This document shows, one piece after another, positions 1 to 13,260 of a DNA stretch of 64,000 nt (position 1 is its first letter; every line of letters starts with the position of its first letter). Source of the DNA: Rhodocyclales bacterium (GTDB lineage Bacteria; Pseudomonadota; Gammaproteobacteria; Burkholderiales; Rhodocyclaceae). Under the pieces are notes generated by a model that worked only from the letters and a program-made list of their open reading frames with translations, was not told the DNA's origin and ran no database searches. Location: NCBI GenBank assembly GCA_016183655.1, contig JACPEH010000021.1:124001-188000 (forward strand). Direction: 5' to 3'. The translations under genes were made by a program, and so were the position numbers.

Positions 1-179
1 CGCACATCCATTGGCACGTCATCCCGCGCTGGCACGACGACCGGCACTTTCCGCAGCCGGTGTGGGGAACCCCGCAGCGAACCGGCAGCCCGTCGCACCC
101 GATCGTCCCCCCGCAGCAACTGGCCCGCGCCCTGGCCCACCGCCTGGGGGCCCCGCACGGAGCGAGCAGCGCACGATGA
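1..179 (+). CDS. HIT family hydrolase, C-terminal end (5' truncated)
   Basis: The frame starting at base 3 opens with H-I-H-W-H-V-I-P-R-W, the histidine triad (HxHxH) that forms the nucleotide-binding active site of HIT proteins such as Ap4A hydrolases. It runs to a TGA at 177-179. Only about 58 residues are inside the window, so the N-terminal half lies upstream. Family members cleave nucleotide phosphoanhydride or phosphoramidate bonds in the cytoplasm; the substrate here is unknown. The stop overlaps the ATG of the next gene (ATGA), which indicates translational coupling. Confidence 0.8.
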   Translation, partial: HIHWHVIPRWHDDRHFPQPVWGTPQRTGSPSHPIVPPQQLARALAHRLGAPHGASSAR

Positions 180-1798
180 GTGCCTCCGGGTTCCCGCCGC
201 TCGCCGGTGTGACTCGCCCGGCCGTCATCGACCTTGAAGCAGGACTCGGCTTCCTCTCGCGCCTACCGCTGGCCAATCCGCTGCAGGCGGAAGCTGCGCT
301 GGAGACCTTCCTCGACGAACTGGCCGGCACCCCGCCGGCGGCGCCGGTCTACCTCAACCTTCTCGAACAGGCCCGCATCCCGCTCTGTTTCGTCGAGGAG
401 GAGCTGGCAAACCGCTATGTGAACAAGCCGCTGCCGCTCGGCGAGGTCGAGCAGCAGGCTTTCCGCCAGGTGACCGGGATCTGGCGCAAGGTGACGCGTG
501 CCTACGCCCAGTGTGCCCAGCTCGACGCCGACACCGACGATGCCGAGCATCCGCGGCGCGTCGCGCTGATCCTGCATCGCTGCCTCTACTACACGGGCAT
601 GCTGATCGTCGAACACCACCGGGCGCGACGGGAGATCCCGGCCGGCGCCTGGCTCGACCTGCACGGCTATTACGCCAGCGCCGAGGAATGGGGCGTGGCG
701 ACAATGCCGATCACCGACGCGCTCGACCCGCACGGCCGGCCCACGCACTGCGCGGCGGCCTACGCATCGACACTGCTGCTCGATATCGCCGGCCCGTACA
801 GCCTGTCGATTGGCGACTACGGACTGATCCGCCGCTGGGCGGTGCAGTGGTCATCGCTGGTCGGCGTCGCCGCCGTACCGCCCGACGAGGCACTGCCGGC
901 CTTCGTCATCGACCTGATGCAGGACGCCGGCCTGAAGCCGGCGACCGACAGCGCGATCCCCGAGAACATCCGCAAGCTCGATACGTCGCGGCTGGCGATC
1001 ACGCTGACGCAAGTCCGGCGGCAGCTTGCCCAGCGCATTCCCCCGGGCCAGATCGGGCTCGGCGACGATTGCTCCGCCGGCCAGTGCCGCAAGCTGCTGG
1101 AACTGGTGGCGCGGCCGTGGACACAGGCGCGTGCGGTGCGCAAGTTCCGGCGGCACGCGAGTTCTGGAGTGGCCCGGCTGGCGGCCGGCTTCGAGTCGGT
1201 GCATTACCTGATTTCCGGCGGCGAATTCGCACAGCCGGAGAGCACGCGCATGTATTGCCGGCAGGAGTTCGACAGCCTGTTCGTCTTCCGTCACATGGAA
1301 CATCCGAACGCCAAGCTGCAGATCCGGCAGCCCGGCCCGTCGCAGCGGCCGGACGACTGGCAGGTGGTCAACCAGTCGGCGAACGGTTTCCGGCTGATGC
1401 GCTCGATCGCCGGCAACAAGGTGGCGCATGGACAGCTGCTGGGGGTCTGCCCGCCGGATGGCGAACGCTACTTCCTCGCCCAGGTGACCTGGCTGATGCA
1501 GGACCGGGGCGAGCAACTGGTCGCCGGCATCGCCGCGCTGCCGGGAGCCCCCCGCGCCATCGCGGCGCGGCCGCTGACCGGCGCCGGCGGCGCAGCCGAA
1601 TTGTTCAGCCGCGCCTTCCTGCTGCCGGCGACCAGCATGGTCAGCGACGAAGCGTCGCTGGTGCTGCCGCAAGGCTGGTTCCAGGCCGGCCGGATTCTTG
1701 AAGTGAACGATGAAGGCGAATCGGCGCAGGTAATGCTGCTGCACGTTCTGCAGGACGGCCCCGATTTCGAGCGCGTAAGCTTCCGTCGCGAGGGCTGA
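176..1798 (+). CDS. Uncharacterised 540-aa protein with PilZ-like C-terminal region
   Basis: The open frame extends further upstream, but the ATG at 176 overlaps the HIT stop as ATGA, and the upstream codons translate to low-complexity Arg/Pro sequence, so 176 is taken as the start. Residues 1-380 are mostly helical with no motif I recognise. Around residues 400-480 a pattern of the type WxVxNxSxxGxxL...G.LxG...FxxxxVxWL resembles the PilZ beta-barrel used for cyclic-di-GMP binding, although the N-terminal RxxxR motif is not obvious. No signal peptide or membrane segment is seen. A c-di-GMP-related role is possible but is an inference; the protein is otherwise unrecognised. Confidence 0.7.
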   Translation: MSASGFPPLAGVTRPAVIDLEAGLGFLSRLPLANPLQAEAALETFLDELAGTPPAAPVYLNLLEQARIPLCFVEEELANRYVNKPLPLGEVEQQAFRQVTGIWRKVTRAYAQCAQLDADTDDAEHPRRVALILHRCLYYTGMLIVEHHRARREIPAGAWLDLHGYYASAEEWGVATMPITDALDPHGRPTHCAAAYASTLLLDIAGPYSLSIGDYGLIRRWAVQWSSLVGVAAVPPDEALPAFVIDLMQDAGLKPATDSAIPENIRKLDTSRLAITLTQVRRQLAQRIPPGQIGLGDDCSAGQCRKLLELVARPWTQARAVRKFRRHASSGVARLAAGFESVHYLISGGEFAQPESTRMYCRQEFDSLFVFRHMEHPNAKLQIRQPGPSQRPDDWQVVNQSANGFRLMRSIAGNKVAHGQLLGVCPPDGERYFLAQVTWLMQDRGEQLVAGIAALPGAPRAIAARPLTGAGGAAELFSRAFLLPATSMVSDEASLVLPQGWFQAGRILEVNDEGESAQVMLLHVLQDGPDFERVSFRREG

Positions 1799-1873
1799 AC
1801 AGGCCCCGGACACCCCGAAAAGACCGCTTCTCGGCTATGATTACGGGTTCACAAAGCACCTTGGGATCGCACC

Positions 1874-2314
1874 ATGGCCGGACTTGGCAACGACACGCCT
1901 GTTCCCACCGAAATCAAGCTGCACCAGAAATCGCGCGTCCTTGAAATCGCCTTCGCCGACGGCGAGCGCTTCGAGCTGCCCTACGAATACCTGCGGGTGT
2001 TCACGCCGTCGGCCGAAGCCCGCGGGCACGGTCCGGGCCAGGAAACGCTGCAAGTCGGCAAGCGCGACGTCGGTATCGAGCGCGTCGAACCGGTCGGCAA
2101 TTACGCGATCAAGCCGGTCTTTACCGATGGCCACGACAGCGGCCTGTACTCTTGGGATCTGCTCTACAACCTGGGCAAGCACCGGGACGAACTGTGGCAG
2201 ACCTATCTCGACCGTCTGGCCGCGGAAGGCAAGAGCCGCGACCCGGCCGATCCGGTCAACATCCCGCCGGCGCCGGCCAAGGCCAAGGCCAAGGGCGGCT
2301 GCGGACACCACTGA
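1874..2314 (+). CDS. DUF971 (GBBH-like N-terminal domain) protein
   Basis: The 146-residue protein has the DUF971 pattern ([18 protein letters not shown], then [14 protein letters not shown], then [10 protein letters not shown]). This domain also forms the N-terminus of gamma-butyrobetaine hydroxylases and is found near Fe-S-related proteins. The tail is Ala/Lys-rich and ends Cys-Gly-His-His, which could bind a metal. The gene begins 75 bp after the PilZ-like gene and ends 10 bp before ubiE. In related betaproteobacteria DUF971 genes commonly sit next to ubiE. The biochemical function is not established. Confidence 0.85.
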   Translation: MAGLGNDTPVPTEIKLHQKSRVLEIAFADGERFELPYEYLRVFTPSAEARGHGPGQETLQVGKRDVGIERVEPVGNYAIKPVFTDGHDSGLYSWDLLYNLGKHRDELWQTYLDRLAAEGKSRDPADPVNIPPAPAKAKAKGGCGHH

Positions 2315-2324
2315 GCGGAACACC

Positions 2325-3062
2325 ATGAACGACAAGACCACCCATTTCGGCTACGAGCATGTCCAGGAAGCGGAGAAGGCACGCCGCGTCGCCGACGTTT
2401 TCGACTCGGTCGCGCAACGCTACGACCTGATGAACGACGTCATGTCCGGCGGCATGCACCGGCTGTGGAAGGCCTTCACGATCGCCAAGAGCGGCGTCCG
2501 CGAGGGTTCGCGCGTGCTCGACGTCGCCGGCGGCACCGGCGACCTGTCGCTGGCCTTCAGCAAGCGCGTCGGCCGGACCGGCCAGGTCTGGCTCACCGAC
2601 ATCAACAACGCGATGCTGACGCGCGGCCGCGACCGGCTCTGCGACAAGGGCTTCATCACGCCGGTGGCGCAGTGCGACGCCGAGAAGCTGCCCTTCCCGG
2701 ACGACTACTTCGACTGCGTGACGGTGGCCTTCGGCCTGCGCAACATGACGCACAAGGATGCCGCGCTCGGCGAGATGCGCCGCGTGCTGCGCCCGGGCGG
2801 CCGCCTGCTCGTCCTCGAATTTTCGCAGGTCTGGAAACCGCTGGCGCCGGCCTACGATTTCTACTCCTTCAACATCATTCCGCGCATCGGGCAGCTGCTG
2901 GTCAAGGACGAGGACAGCTACCGCTACCTCGCCGAGTCGATCCGCGTGCACCCGGACCAGGAGACGATGAAGTCGATGATGGAACAGGCCGGCCTGGAAC
3001 GCGTCGAGTACTTCAACCTGACGCTCGGCGTGGTCGCGCTGCATCGCGGCTTCAAGTTCTGA
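2325..3062 (+). CDS. ubiE: Ubiquinone/menaquinone C-methyltransferase UbiE
   Basis: This 245-residue class I SAM-dependent methyltransferase methylates the benzoquinol ring of ubiquinone precursors (and demethylmenaquinol where present). The N-terminus carries the UbiE signature [20 protein letters not shown], followed by [21 protein letters not shown]. The SAM-binding motif [15 protein letters not shown] is near residue 70, and the family [20 protein letters not shown] region follows. The length matches the family (about 250). It is followed by a Tim44-like gene and ubiJ, the usual quinone cluster of this group. Confidence 0.96.
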   Translation: MNDKTTHFGYEHVQEAEKARRVADVFDSVAQRYDLMNDVMSGGMHRLWKAFTIAKSGVREGSRVLDVAGGTGDLSLAFSKRVGRTGQVWLTDINNAMLTRGRDRLCDKGFITPVAQCDAEKLPFPDDYFDCVTVAFGLRNMTHKDAALGEMRRVLRPGGRLLVLEFSQVWKPLAPAYDFYSFNIIPRIGQLLVKDEDSYRYLAESIRVHPDQETMKSMMEQAGLERVEYFNLTLGVVALHRGFKF

Positions 3063-3082
3063 ACGGCGACAGCGGAGCGGCC

Positions 3083-3988
3083 ATGAAGAAACTCGTATTG
3101 ACGCTGTGCGCCGGCATCTTCGCCCTTGCGCTGAGCACCGGCGACGCCGAGGCCAAGCGGCTGGGCGGCGCCAGGTCGTCCGGCCTACAACGCGATACTG
3201 TGACGCAGAAACAGGCGGCACCGGCGCAGCCGGCCGCCCCGACGCAACAGAACACGGCCACCCCGGCCGCGGCCCCGCAGCCGGCGGTGCCCCCGGCCAC
3301 CCCGCCGAAGCGCAACTGGCTCGGCCCGATCGCCGGCCTTGCCGCCGGTCTCGGTATTGCCGCCCTGCTCTCGCACTTCGGCCTTGGCGAAGGCGTCGCC
3401 AACTTCCTGATGCTGGCGCTGCTGGCCTTGGCGGCGGTCTTTGTCGTCCGCCTCCTGTTCGCACGCAAGCGGGCGCCGGCGGCGACGGCCGAGCCGATGC
3501 AGTACGCCGGCGTCGGCGGTCCCGCGCTGGCGCCGATGCCCGCGCCGGCGGAGCTGGCAAGTAGCGGAACCGCGACGACGCCCCCGGCCGGCGGGCAGCT
3601 TCCGGCCCGCAACATTCCTGCCGATTTCGACGGCGACGCCTTCCTGCGCGTGGCGAAGCTCAATTTCATCCGCCTGCAGGCAGCCAACGACACCTGCAAT
3701 ATCGCCGACCTGCGCGAATTCCTGACCCCCGAGCTGTTCGCCGAGGTGAAGATGCAGATCGACGAACGCGGCGTCGAGCAGCAGACAACCGACGTCGTCA
3801 CGCTGAACGCGGAACTGCTGGAATTCGTCACCGAGGGCCATCGCCATATCGCCAGCGTCCGCTTCAGCGGCATGATGCGCGAGGACGCCGGCGGCATCGC
3901 GGCGCCCTTTGACGAGGTCTGGAATCTGGTCAAGCCGGCGGCCGGCGGCCACGGCTGGCAAGTAGGCGGCATCCAGCAGCTGTCCTGA
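3083..3988 (+). CDS. Tim44-like domain membrane protein
   Basis: The 301-residue protein has a signal peptide at 1-24 (ending GDAEA-K) and a Pro/Ala/Gln-rich linker at about 35-75. Two closely spaced hydrophobic segments lie at about 77-96 and 103-122, followed by a Tim44-like/NTF2-fold domain at about 180-300. The pattern (DGDAFLRVAKLNFIRLQAANDTCNIADLREFLTPELFAEVKMQI) is that of bacterial Tim44-domain proteins. It probably sits in the inner membrane with the Tim44 domain soluble. Its stop overlaps the ubiJ start (TGATG). Its role is unknown, but the same position between ubiE and ubiJ recurs in relatives. Confidence 0.85.
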   Translation: MKKLVLTLCAGIFALALSTGDAEAKRLGGARSSGLQRDTVTQKQAAPAQPAAPTQQNTATPAAAPQPAVPPATPPKRNWLGPIAGLAAGLGIAALLSHFGLGEGVANFLMLALLALAAVFVVRLLFARKRAPAATAEPMQYAGVGGPALAPMPAPAELASSGTATTPPAGGQLPARNIPADFDGDAFLRVAKLNFIRLQAANDTCNIADLREFLTPELFAEVKMQIDERGVEQQTTDVVTLNAELLEFVTEGHRHIASVRFSGMMREDAGGIAAPFDEVWNLVKPAAGGHGWQVGGIQQLS

Positions 3989-4560
3989 TGCTGCGCCGGA
4001 CCGCCTTCAACTTCCTCAACCATCTGCTGGCCGCGGAAGGCTGGGCGTTGTCGCGCCTGAAACCGTTTGCCGGACAGCATGCCCGTTTCGAATTCGGCCC
4101 GTTCGGGCAATCCTTTGCCGTCGCCGGCGACGGCAGCCTCGCCGCCGGCGATGACGGCCATGCCGCCGCGGTCACCATCCGCCTTCCCGACGACGCGCCG
4201 CTGCGCTTCCTGACCGATCGCGCCTCGCTGCTGGCCAGCGCGCGCATCTCCGGTTCGGCAGACTTCGCCGAGGCGCTCGGTTTCGTTGCGCGCAACCTGC
4301 GCTGGGACATCGAGGCCGATCTGGCGGCCGTCGTCGGCGATGTCCCGGCGCGACGGCTGGCCGGCGCCGGCCGCCACCTGCTGTCTGCTGGCGAGGCCCA
4401 GGCGCGACGGCTCGGCGCCAACCTCGGCGAATATGTCGTCGACGAGGCTGGCTGGGTGGTGCGCAGCGCCGAAGCAGCTGCCGTCGCCCGCGAGATCGCC
4501 GCATTGAGCGAGGCGCTTGGCCGACTGGAAGTGCGCGTGACGAAGCTGGCGAAGACTTAG
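3988..4560 (+). CDS. ubiJ: Ubiquinone biosynthesis accessory factor UbiJ (SCP2 domain)
   Basis: The 190-residue protein has an N-terminal SCP2-type lipid-binding fold (NHLLAAEGWALSRLKPFAGQHARFEFGP...) and a C-terminal helical, coiled-coil-like tail (EIAALSEALGRLEVRVTKL). UbiJ binds isoprenoid quinone intermediates and helps organise the soluble Ubi complex in E. coli. The ATG shares one base with the preceding stop, so the two genes are coupled. In E. coli and many relatives ubiB follows directly, but here a terminator and the convergent atp operon follow instead. Confidence 0.88.
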   Translation: MLRRTAFNFLNHLLAAEGWALSRLKPFAGQHARFEFGPFGQSFAVAGDGSLAAGDDGHAAAVTIRLPDDAPLRFLTDRASLLASARISGSADFAEALGFVARNLRWDIEADLAAVVGDVPARRLAGAGRHLLSAGEAQARRLGANLGEYVVDEAGWVVRSAEAAAVAREIAALSEALGRLEVRVTKLAKT

Positions 4561-4581
4561 GCGCTGCGGGCGCGGCAAAAG

Positions 4582-4607
4582 AAAAAGGCAGCCGAGGCTG
4601 CCTTTTT
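4582..4607. terminator. Bidirectional Rho-independent terminator between ubiJ and atpC
   Basis: Perfect 11-bp inverted repeat AAAAAGGCAGC / GCTGCCTTTTT with the loop CGAG. It gives a G/C stem flanked by A and T runs on both strands, so it can end both the ubi cluster and the atp operon. Confidence 0.92.
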
Positions 4608-4626
4608 CGTTCTGCGGTACGGCCGC

Positions 4627-5049
4627 TCAGTGACGATTCTTGAGCTTCTTGATCGCCTGCAGCTGAGCAACGGCCTGGGCCAGCTCGGCTTCCGCCGTGG
4701 CGTAGTCCATCTCCGCGTTGCGGTTGGAAAGTGCTTCTTCCGCACGCTTCTTGGCTTCCAGCGCCTTGGCTTCGTCCAGGTCGTGGGCACGGATCGCGGT
4801 GTCAGCGAGAACGGTGATCATGTTCGGCTGCACTTCGAGCATGCCGCCCGATACGTAGACCAGCTCGTAGTCGGCCTGAGCAGGCACCTTCAGGCGGATC
4901 GTGCCGGGCTTGATCCGGGTCAGCAGCGGCGTGTGGTGCGGATACACCCCCAGCTCGCCCGCTTCGCCCGGGAACACGCCAAACTCGACGATGCCCGAGA
5001 AGATCTGCTCTTCAGCGCTCACCACGTCGCAATGTACGGTAATTGCCAT
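4627..5049 (-). CDS. atpC: F1Fo ATP synthase subunit epsilon
   Basis: The 140-residue F1 epsilon subunit links the central stalk to the c-ring and regulates ATP hydrolysis. It has the N-terminal beta-sandwich ([38 protein letters not shown]) and two C-terminal helices. An ATG seven codons upstream is in frame, but the start at 5049 has a GGGAGA ribosome site at proper spacing and matches the family start [11 protein letters not shown]. It is the last gene of the operon, followed by the terminator at 4582. Confidence 0.96.
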   Translation of the reverse strand: MAITVHCDVVSAEEQIFSGIVEFGVFPGEAGELGVYPHHTPLLTRIKPGTIRLKVPAQADYELVYVSGGMLEVQPNMITVLADTAIRAHDLDEAKALEAKKRAEEALSNRNAEMDYATAEAELAQAVAQLQAIKKLKNRH

Positions 5050-5084
5050 TGCCGGGTCTCCCATTTTCATTCAACGGCCGCAGA

Positions 5085-6515
<1,431 letters not shown>

Positions 6516-7379
6516 TTACACCGCCGCGGCGCCGCCGACGATCTCGGACAGCTCTTTGGTGATCGCTGCCTGGCGCGCCTTGTTGTAGACGAGCTTGAGT
6601 TCGCCGATCACGTTCTTGGCGTTATCCGATGCCGACTTCATCGCCACCATCCGTGCGCTCTGCTCGGAGGCCATATTCTCGGCCACCGCTTGGTAAATCA
6701 GCGCTTCGACGTAGCGGATCAGCAGGTCGTCGACGACTTCCTTGGCATCCGGCTCGTAGACATAGTCCCACTTGGTTTCGGCGGAACCGACCGCTTCTCC
6801 GGACAGGGGCAGCAACTGCTCGAGCACCGGCTCCTGCTTCATCGTGTTGATGAAGCGGGTGTAGCCGATGAACAGCTGGTCGATGTCGCCCTTGACGAAG
6901 GCGTCGAGCTGGACCTTGACCGGTCCGATCAGCTTTTCCAGATGCGGCGTGTCGCCCATCCCGGTCGCGTGCGAAACGAGCTGCGCACCGGCGCGCTGCA
7001 TGAAGCCGAAGCCCTTGTTACCGATGGCAGTCACCTGGATGGCGGTGCCCTGGGCGTCCCATTCCTTCATGCGCTGCACGGCGAGGCGCAGTACGTTCGA
7101 GTTCAAACCACCGCACAGACCCTTGTCGGACGTGACAAGGATCAGGCCGACCTTCTTCACCGGCTCGCGCTTGGCGAGGAAGGGGTGGCGGTACTCGGCG
7201 ATCGCGTGCGAGAGGTTGGCTGCTACGCGGCGGATCTTGTCGCCGTAGGGGCGGGCAGCCCGCATCCGGTCCTGCGCCTTGCGCATTTTGGATGCGGCCA
7301 CCATCTCCATGGCCTTGGTGATCTTGCGCGTGTTCTCGACGCTCTTGATCTTGTTGCGAATTTCCTTGCCGCTAGGCAT
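6516..7379 (-). CDS. atpG: F1Fo ATP synthase subunit gamma
   Basis: The 287-residue rotor-shaft subunit consists of long N- and C-terminal helices around a Rossmann-like core. It begins [32 protein letters not shown], the conserved family start, and ends with the helical segment [26 protein letters not shown]. It couples c-ring rotation to catalysis. It lies 27 bp before atpD and 17 bp after atpA. Confidence 0.98.
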   Translation of the reverse strand: MPSGKEIRNKIKSVENTRKITKAMEMVAASKMRKAQDRMRAARPYGDKIRRVAANLSHAIAEYRHPFLAKREPVKKVGLILVTSDKGLCGGLNSNVLRLAVQRMKEWDAQGTAIQVTAIGNKGFGFMQRAGAQLVSHATGMGDTPHLEKLIGPVKVQLDAFVKGDIDQLFIGYTRFINTMKQEPVLEQLLPLSGEAVGSAETKWDYVYEPDAKEVVDDLLIRYVEALIYQAVAENMASEQSARMVAMKSASDNAKNVIGELKLVYNKARQAAITKELSEIVGGAAAV

Positions 7380-7396
7380 GGCGTTCTCCTAGCCGG

Positions 7397-8935
<1,539 letters not shown>

Positions 8936-8944
8936 GGAAATCTC

Positions 8945-9478
8945 CTAGTTTTTCAGCGCCACGGCCATCGCCGCGAGCTTGCCGCGCACAGAGGCGTCGA
9001 GCGTCTGGTCGCCGACGGTCACCACGATGCCGCCGATCAGGGTCTCATCGACCTTGACCGTCAGGTTGAGCTTGCACTTGAAGTGCTTTTCCAGCTCGGG
9101 GGTGACTTCGCGGACCTGCGCATCGGACATCGCGAAGGCGGATACGATCTCGCCATCACGGGTGCCTTCTTCGGCGCGCTTGTAGGTCTCGTAGAGACCG
9201 GCAATCTCGGGGAGAACAGTCAGCCGGTCGTTCTGGGCCAACAGCTTCAGCAGGTTGGTCAGACCGTCATCCGCCTTGCCGCATGCCGCGGAGAACAGCT
9301 CGACGAGCTGCTCCTGGCGCACATTCGGGTTGTCGATGACAGCGGCCACCTCGGCGTTGCCGGCGAACTTCGCCAGCGCTTCGAGACGGTCGGACCACTG
9401 CGCCAGCGCGCCTTTGTCGCGCGCCAGCGAGAACACCGCTTCGGCGTACGGCCGGGCAATGGTGACGGTTTCAGCCAT
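8945..9478 (-). CDS. atpH: F1Fo ATP synthase subunit delta
   Basis: The 177-residue peripheral-stalk delta subunit (OSCP homologue) joins F1 alpha to the b dimer. It starts MAETVTIARPYAEAVFSLARD, the conserved helical N-domain, and carries the signature region KVDETLIGGIVVTVGDQTLDASVRGKL near the C-terminus. It is separated from atpF by 5 bp and from atpA by 9 bp. Confidence 0.96.
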   Translation of the reverse strand: MAETVTIARPYAEAVFSLARDKGALAQWSDRLEALAKFAGNAEVAAVIDNPNVRQEQLVELFSAACGKADDGLTNLLKLLAQNDRLTVLPEIAGLYETYKRAEEGTRDGEIVSAFAMSDAQVREVTPELEKHFKCKLNLTVKVDETLIGGIVVTVGDQTLDASVRGKLAAMAVALKN

Positions 9479-9483
9479 ATGCG

Positions 9484-9954
9484 TTACAGACCTTGCTTGA
9501 GCGAACCGAGGATGTCGGCGTGCGCGGCGGCGTTGATTTCCTTCTTCAGGATCTTTTCCGCACCGGCAACGGCCAGCTCGGCAACCCGCTCACGCAGTTG
9601 CTGCTTGGCCCGCTCGACTTCCTGCTCGATCTCGGCCTTGGCGTTGACGACCACCTTGTCCGCTTCGACTTTGGCTTGACCCTTGGCATCCTCGACGATC
9701 AGCTGCGCGCGCTTTTCGGCGGCGGCGATCACGTCGGAGGCCTTTTCCTTGGCCTCGCGCAGAGCATCGGCAGAACGCTTGGCAGCGATCTCCTGCTCCT
9801 GCTTGCCGCGCTCGGCGGCGGCAAGGCCCTCGGCAATCTGCTTCTGGCGGTCGGCCATCGCCTTTTGCAGCGGCGGCCAGACGTACTTCATCGTGATGAA
9901 GATGAAGAGCGCGAACCAGATCGCCTGACCAAACAGAGTAGCGTTAATGCTCAC
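9484..9954 (-). CDS. atpF: F1Fo ATP synthase subunit b
   Basis: The 156-residue peripheral-stalk subunit has one N-terminal membrane anchor (about residues 5-25, [20 protein letters not shown]) followed by a long charged coiled coil rich in Ala, Glu and Lys. A single b gene implies a homodimer as in E. coli. It is located between atpE and atpH. Confidence 0.96.
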   Translation of the reverse strand: MSINATLFGQAIWFALFIFITMKYVWPPLQKAMADRQKQIAEGLAAAERGKQEQEIAAKRSADALREAKEKASDVIAAAEKRAQLIVEDAKGQAKVEADKVVVNAKAEIEQEVERAKQQLRERVAELAVAGAEKILKKEINAAAHADILGSLKQGL

Positions 9955-9984
9955 GCCAGACTCCTTTCTGTTAGGGACCGGGGA

Positions 9985-10305
<321 letters not shown>

Positions 10306-10317
10306 TTAGTGCCGAGC

Positions 10318-11133
<816 letters not shown>

Positions 11134-11157
11134 TCAATCCCCTAGAACCGTTTCGGA

Positions 11158-11580
11158 TCAGCGCCGTCTGACGAGCGCCAACCAATAAATAACGAAGGTC
11201 GATGCGTACCCAACGAACAACGGGATGGGCGCAACGCTCTTGTAGCTGACAAACACCAGGGAGAACCCTGCGAGCGTCGCCGCGAACTTGATCGCTTCCC
11301 CCGCCGCCTGCCCTCGGTATGCCCGCATCGGATCGGTGTTGCCGGCCTCGTCGACCGACAGGCGCATCGCCCTCCAGACGTAGAGGAGATTCGCCACCAC
11401 CCCGATGCCGCCCCCGGCGAGAGCCGACAACGCAGCGTTCGTGCCTCCCTGCACCGCCGCAACGGCTGCCACGATCAGCGTCAGCGCTGCCTGCCAGCCT
11501 ATGATCCAGCGGACTTGCGGGTGCAAAGGATGCTCCGACCAAAACCGCAGCAGTCTACCCCGGTCTTCTACAAGAGTCAA
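11158..11580 (-). CDS. atpI: ATP synthase subunit I
   Basis: The 140-residue membrane protein has four hydrophobic segments (about residues 26-44, 50-68, 93-110 and 114-134). AtpI assists c-ring assembly and Mg2+/Ca2+ handling in some bacteria and is not part of the finished enzyme. The only start giving the first helix is TTG at 11580; the next in-frame Met is at MRLSVDEAG, after two membrane segments. No strong ribosome site is visible. The gene begins 42 bp after parB in the same direction. Confidence 0.85.
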   Translation of the reverse strand: MTLVEDRGRLLRFWSEHPLHPQVRWIIGWQAALTLIVAAVAAVQGGTNAALSALAGGGIGVVANLLYVWRAMRLSVDEAGNTDPMRAYRGQAAGEAIKFAATLAGFSLVFVSYKSVAPIPLFVGYASTFVIYWLALVRRR

Positions 11581-11601
11581 ATTTTGCTGCGGTGCACATA
11601 G

Positions 11602-11617
11602 TACTTATACGTAAGTA
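11602..11617. promoter_or_regulatory. Small palindrome between parB and atpI
   Basis: TACTTA-TACG-TAAGTA, a perfect 6-bp inverted repeat in the 42-bp gap between parB and the atp operon. It is AT-rich compared with its surroundings. It contains TATAAG on the minus strand, which could be a -10 box, but no good -35 accompanies it. It could be an operator or part of an atp promoter; this is uncertain. Confidence 0.3.
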
Positions 11618-11622
11618 GCCGG

Positions 11623-12465
11623 CTATCGTAGACGAGACAGCAAGCCTTCTAACTGATCCAGATCAGAAAATTCGACGGTCAGCTTGCCGGCACCCTTGCG
11701 GTTGGTCTTGATCGCGACGCTGGCGCCGAGCAGATCGGAGAGCTCCTCCTGCAGCCGCAGCAGGTCGCGGTCCGGCTTCGGCGGCAGCTTCGCCGACGGC
11801 GGCGACATTTCGCGCTGCACCAGACGCTCGGCCTCGCGCACCGACAACCCCTTCTGCGCGATGCGCTGCGCCAGCGCCACCTGCAGTCCATTGGCCAGCG
11901 GCAGCAGCGCGCGGGCGTGGCCCATGTCGATGGCGCCGGCCATCAGCATGTCCTGCACCGGCGCCGCCAGTTGCAGCAGGCGCAGCAGGTTCGATGCCGC
12001 CGGCCGCGAGCGGCCGACGGCATCGGCCGCCTGCTGGTGCGTCAGGCTGAATTCGTCGACCAAGCGCTGCAGGCCGAGCGCCTCTTCGAGCGGATTGAGG
12101 TTCTCGCGCTGGATGTTCTCGATCAGCGCCATCGCCAGCGCGTTCTCGTCCGGGATGTCGCGGATCAGCGTCGGCACGTCGGCCAGGCCGGCGAGCTGCG
12201 CCGCGCGCCAGCGACGTTCGCCGGCGATGATCTCGTAGCGGTCGGCAGCCACCGGCCGCACCAGGATCGGCTGCATCAGCCCCTGCGCCCGGATCGACGC
12301 CGCCAGCTCCTCCAGCGAGGCCGGGTCCATCTGCGTGCGCGGCTGGTACTTGCCCGGTTGCAGCGCGGTCACCGGCAGCGAGCGCTGCACTTCCTTCTTC
12401 GCCGAGTCGTCGCCGGCGAGCAGCGCATCGAGGCCGCGGCCCAAACCCCTCATCTTGGTGATCAT
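11623..12465 (-). CDS. parB: Chromosome partitioning protein ParB
   Basis: The 280-residue CTP-dependent DNA clamp loads at parS and spreads to form the segregation complex. It starts [18 protein letters not shown]. The N-terminal CTP-binding region includes [12 protein letters not shown], followed by [13 protein letters not shown] and the helix-turn-helix [25 protein letters not shown] that reads parS. The C-terminal dimerisation domain ends in LEGLLSRLR. The start at 12465 was chosen because it overlaps the parA stop (ATGA) and has AAGGAGC upstream. Two candidate parS sites are at 46199 and 54338. Confidence 0.96.
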   Translation of the reverse strand: MITKMRGLGRGLDALLAGDDSAKKEVQRSLPVTALQPGKYQPRTQMDPASLEELAASIRAQGLMQPILVRPVAADRYEIIAGERRWRAAQLAGLADVPTLIRDIPDENALAMALIENIQRENLNPLEEALGLQRLVDEFSLTHQQAADAVGRSRPAASNLLRLLQLAAPVQDMLMAGAIDMGHARALLPLANGLQVALAQRIAQKGLSVREAERLVQREMSPPSAKLPPKPDRDLLRLQEELSDLLGASVAIKTNRKGAGKLTVEFSDLDQLEGLLSRLR

Positions 12466-13259
12466 GCCAATGCTCCTTGTTCGCTGGTCGCCAGCCTGCC
12501 GTCGCGGCGGTCGAGCATCTCCTGCGCCAGCTGCAGGTAGGCCTGCGCGCCCCTCGACTGGCGGTCGAAGGCGATCACCGGCTTGCCGTACGACGGCGCC
12601 TCGGCGAGGCGCACGTTGCGCGGGATGATGCTGCGGTAGACCTTGTCGCCGAAATGGCTCTCCAACTCGCCCGAGACCTGCTGCGTCAGCGTCGAGCGCG
12701 GGTCGTACATGGTCCGCAGCAGCCCTTCGATCTGCAGCACCGAGTTGAGGTTGGCGCGCACCTTCCTGAGCGTCGTCACCAGGTCGGTCAGGCCCTCCAG
12801 CGCGTAGTACTCGCACTGCATCGGGATCATCACCGCCTCGGCGGCGACGAGGCCGTTGACCGTCAGCATGTTCAGCGCCGGCGGGCAATCCATCAGCACG
12901 AAGTCGTACTCGTCGCCGGCGGCGGCGAGCGCGTCGCGCAGACGGTATTCGCGGTTTTCCAGCTCGATCAGCTCGACCTCGGCGCCGGCCAGTTCGCGGT
13001 TGGCGGGCAGGATGTCGAAGCCGAACTCGGTGCGGATGCGCGACTGCGCCAGCGTCGAGCGCCCGATCAGGATCTGGTAGACGGTCGGCAGCGCCTCGCG
13101 CTTCATCACGCCGCAACCGGTGGTGGCGTTGCCCTGCGGGTCAAGGTCGATCATCAGCACGCGCTGGCCGAGAGCGGCTAGGCTCGCCGAGAGGTTCACC
13201 GCGGTCGTCGTCTTGCCCACGCCGCCCTTCTGATTGGTCACCGCCAGCACTTTGGCCAC
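12462..13259 (-). CDS. parA: Chromosome partitioning ATPase ParA
   Basis: The 265-residue ParA/Soj ATPase has the deviant Walker A motif KGGVGKTTTAVNL at residues 11-23, MIDLDPQGNATTG (A' motif) near residue 37, and Walker B VLMDCPPALNMLTVN. It drives segregation of ParB-parS complexes on the nucleoid. The start lies directly after the rsmG stop, and its own stop overlaps parB. The order mnmG-rsmG-parA-parB is the classic origin-proximal arrangement. Confidence 0.97.
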   Translation of the reverse strand: MAKVLAVTNQKGGVGKTTTAVNLSASLAALGQRVLMIDLDPQGNATTGCGVMKREALPTVYQILIGRSTLAQSRIRTEFGFDILPANRELAGAEVELIELENREYRLRDALAAAGDEYDFVLMDCPPALNMLTVNGLVAAEAVMIPMQCEYYALEGLTDLVTTLRKVRANLNSVLQIEGLLRTMYDPRSTLTQQVSGELESHFGDKVYRSIIPRNVRLAEAPSYGKPVIAFDRQSRGAQAYLQLAQEMLDRRDGRLATSEQGALA

Positions 13260-13260
13260 G

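Noticed and set aside
56-175. Start of the 540-aa protein upstream of 176
   Set aside because: The region is occupied by the HIT gene in another frame with clear HxHxH homology; ATGA coupling supports 176.
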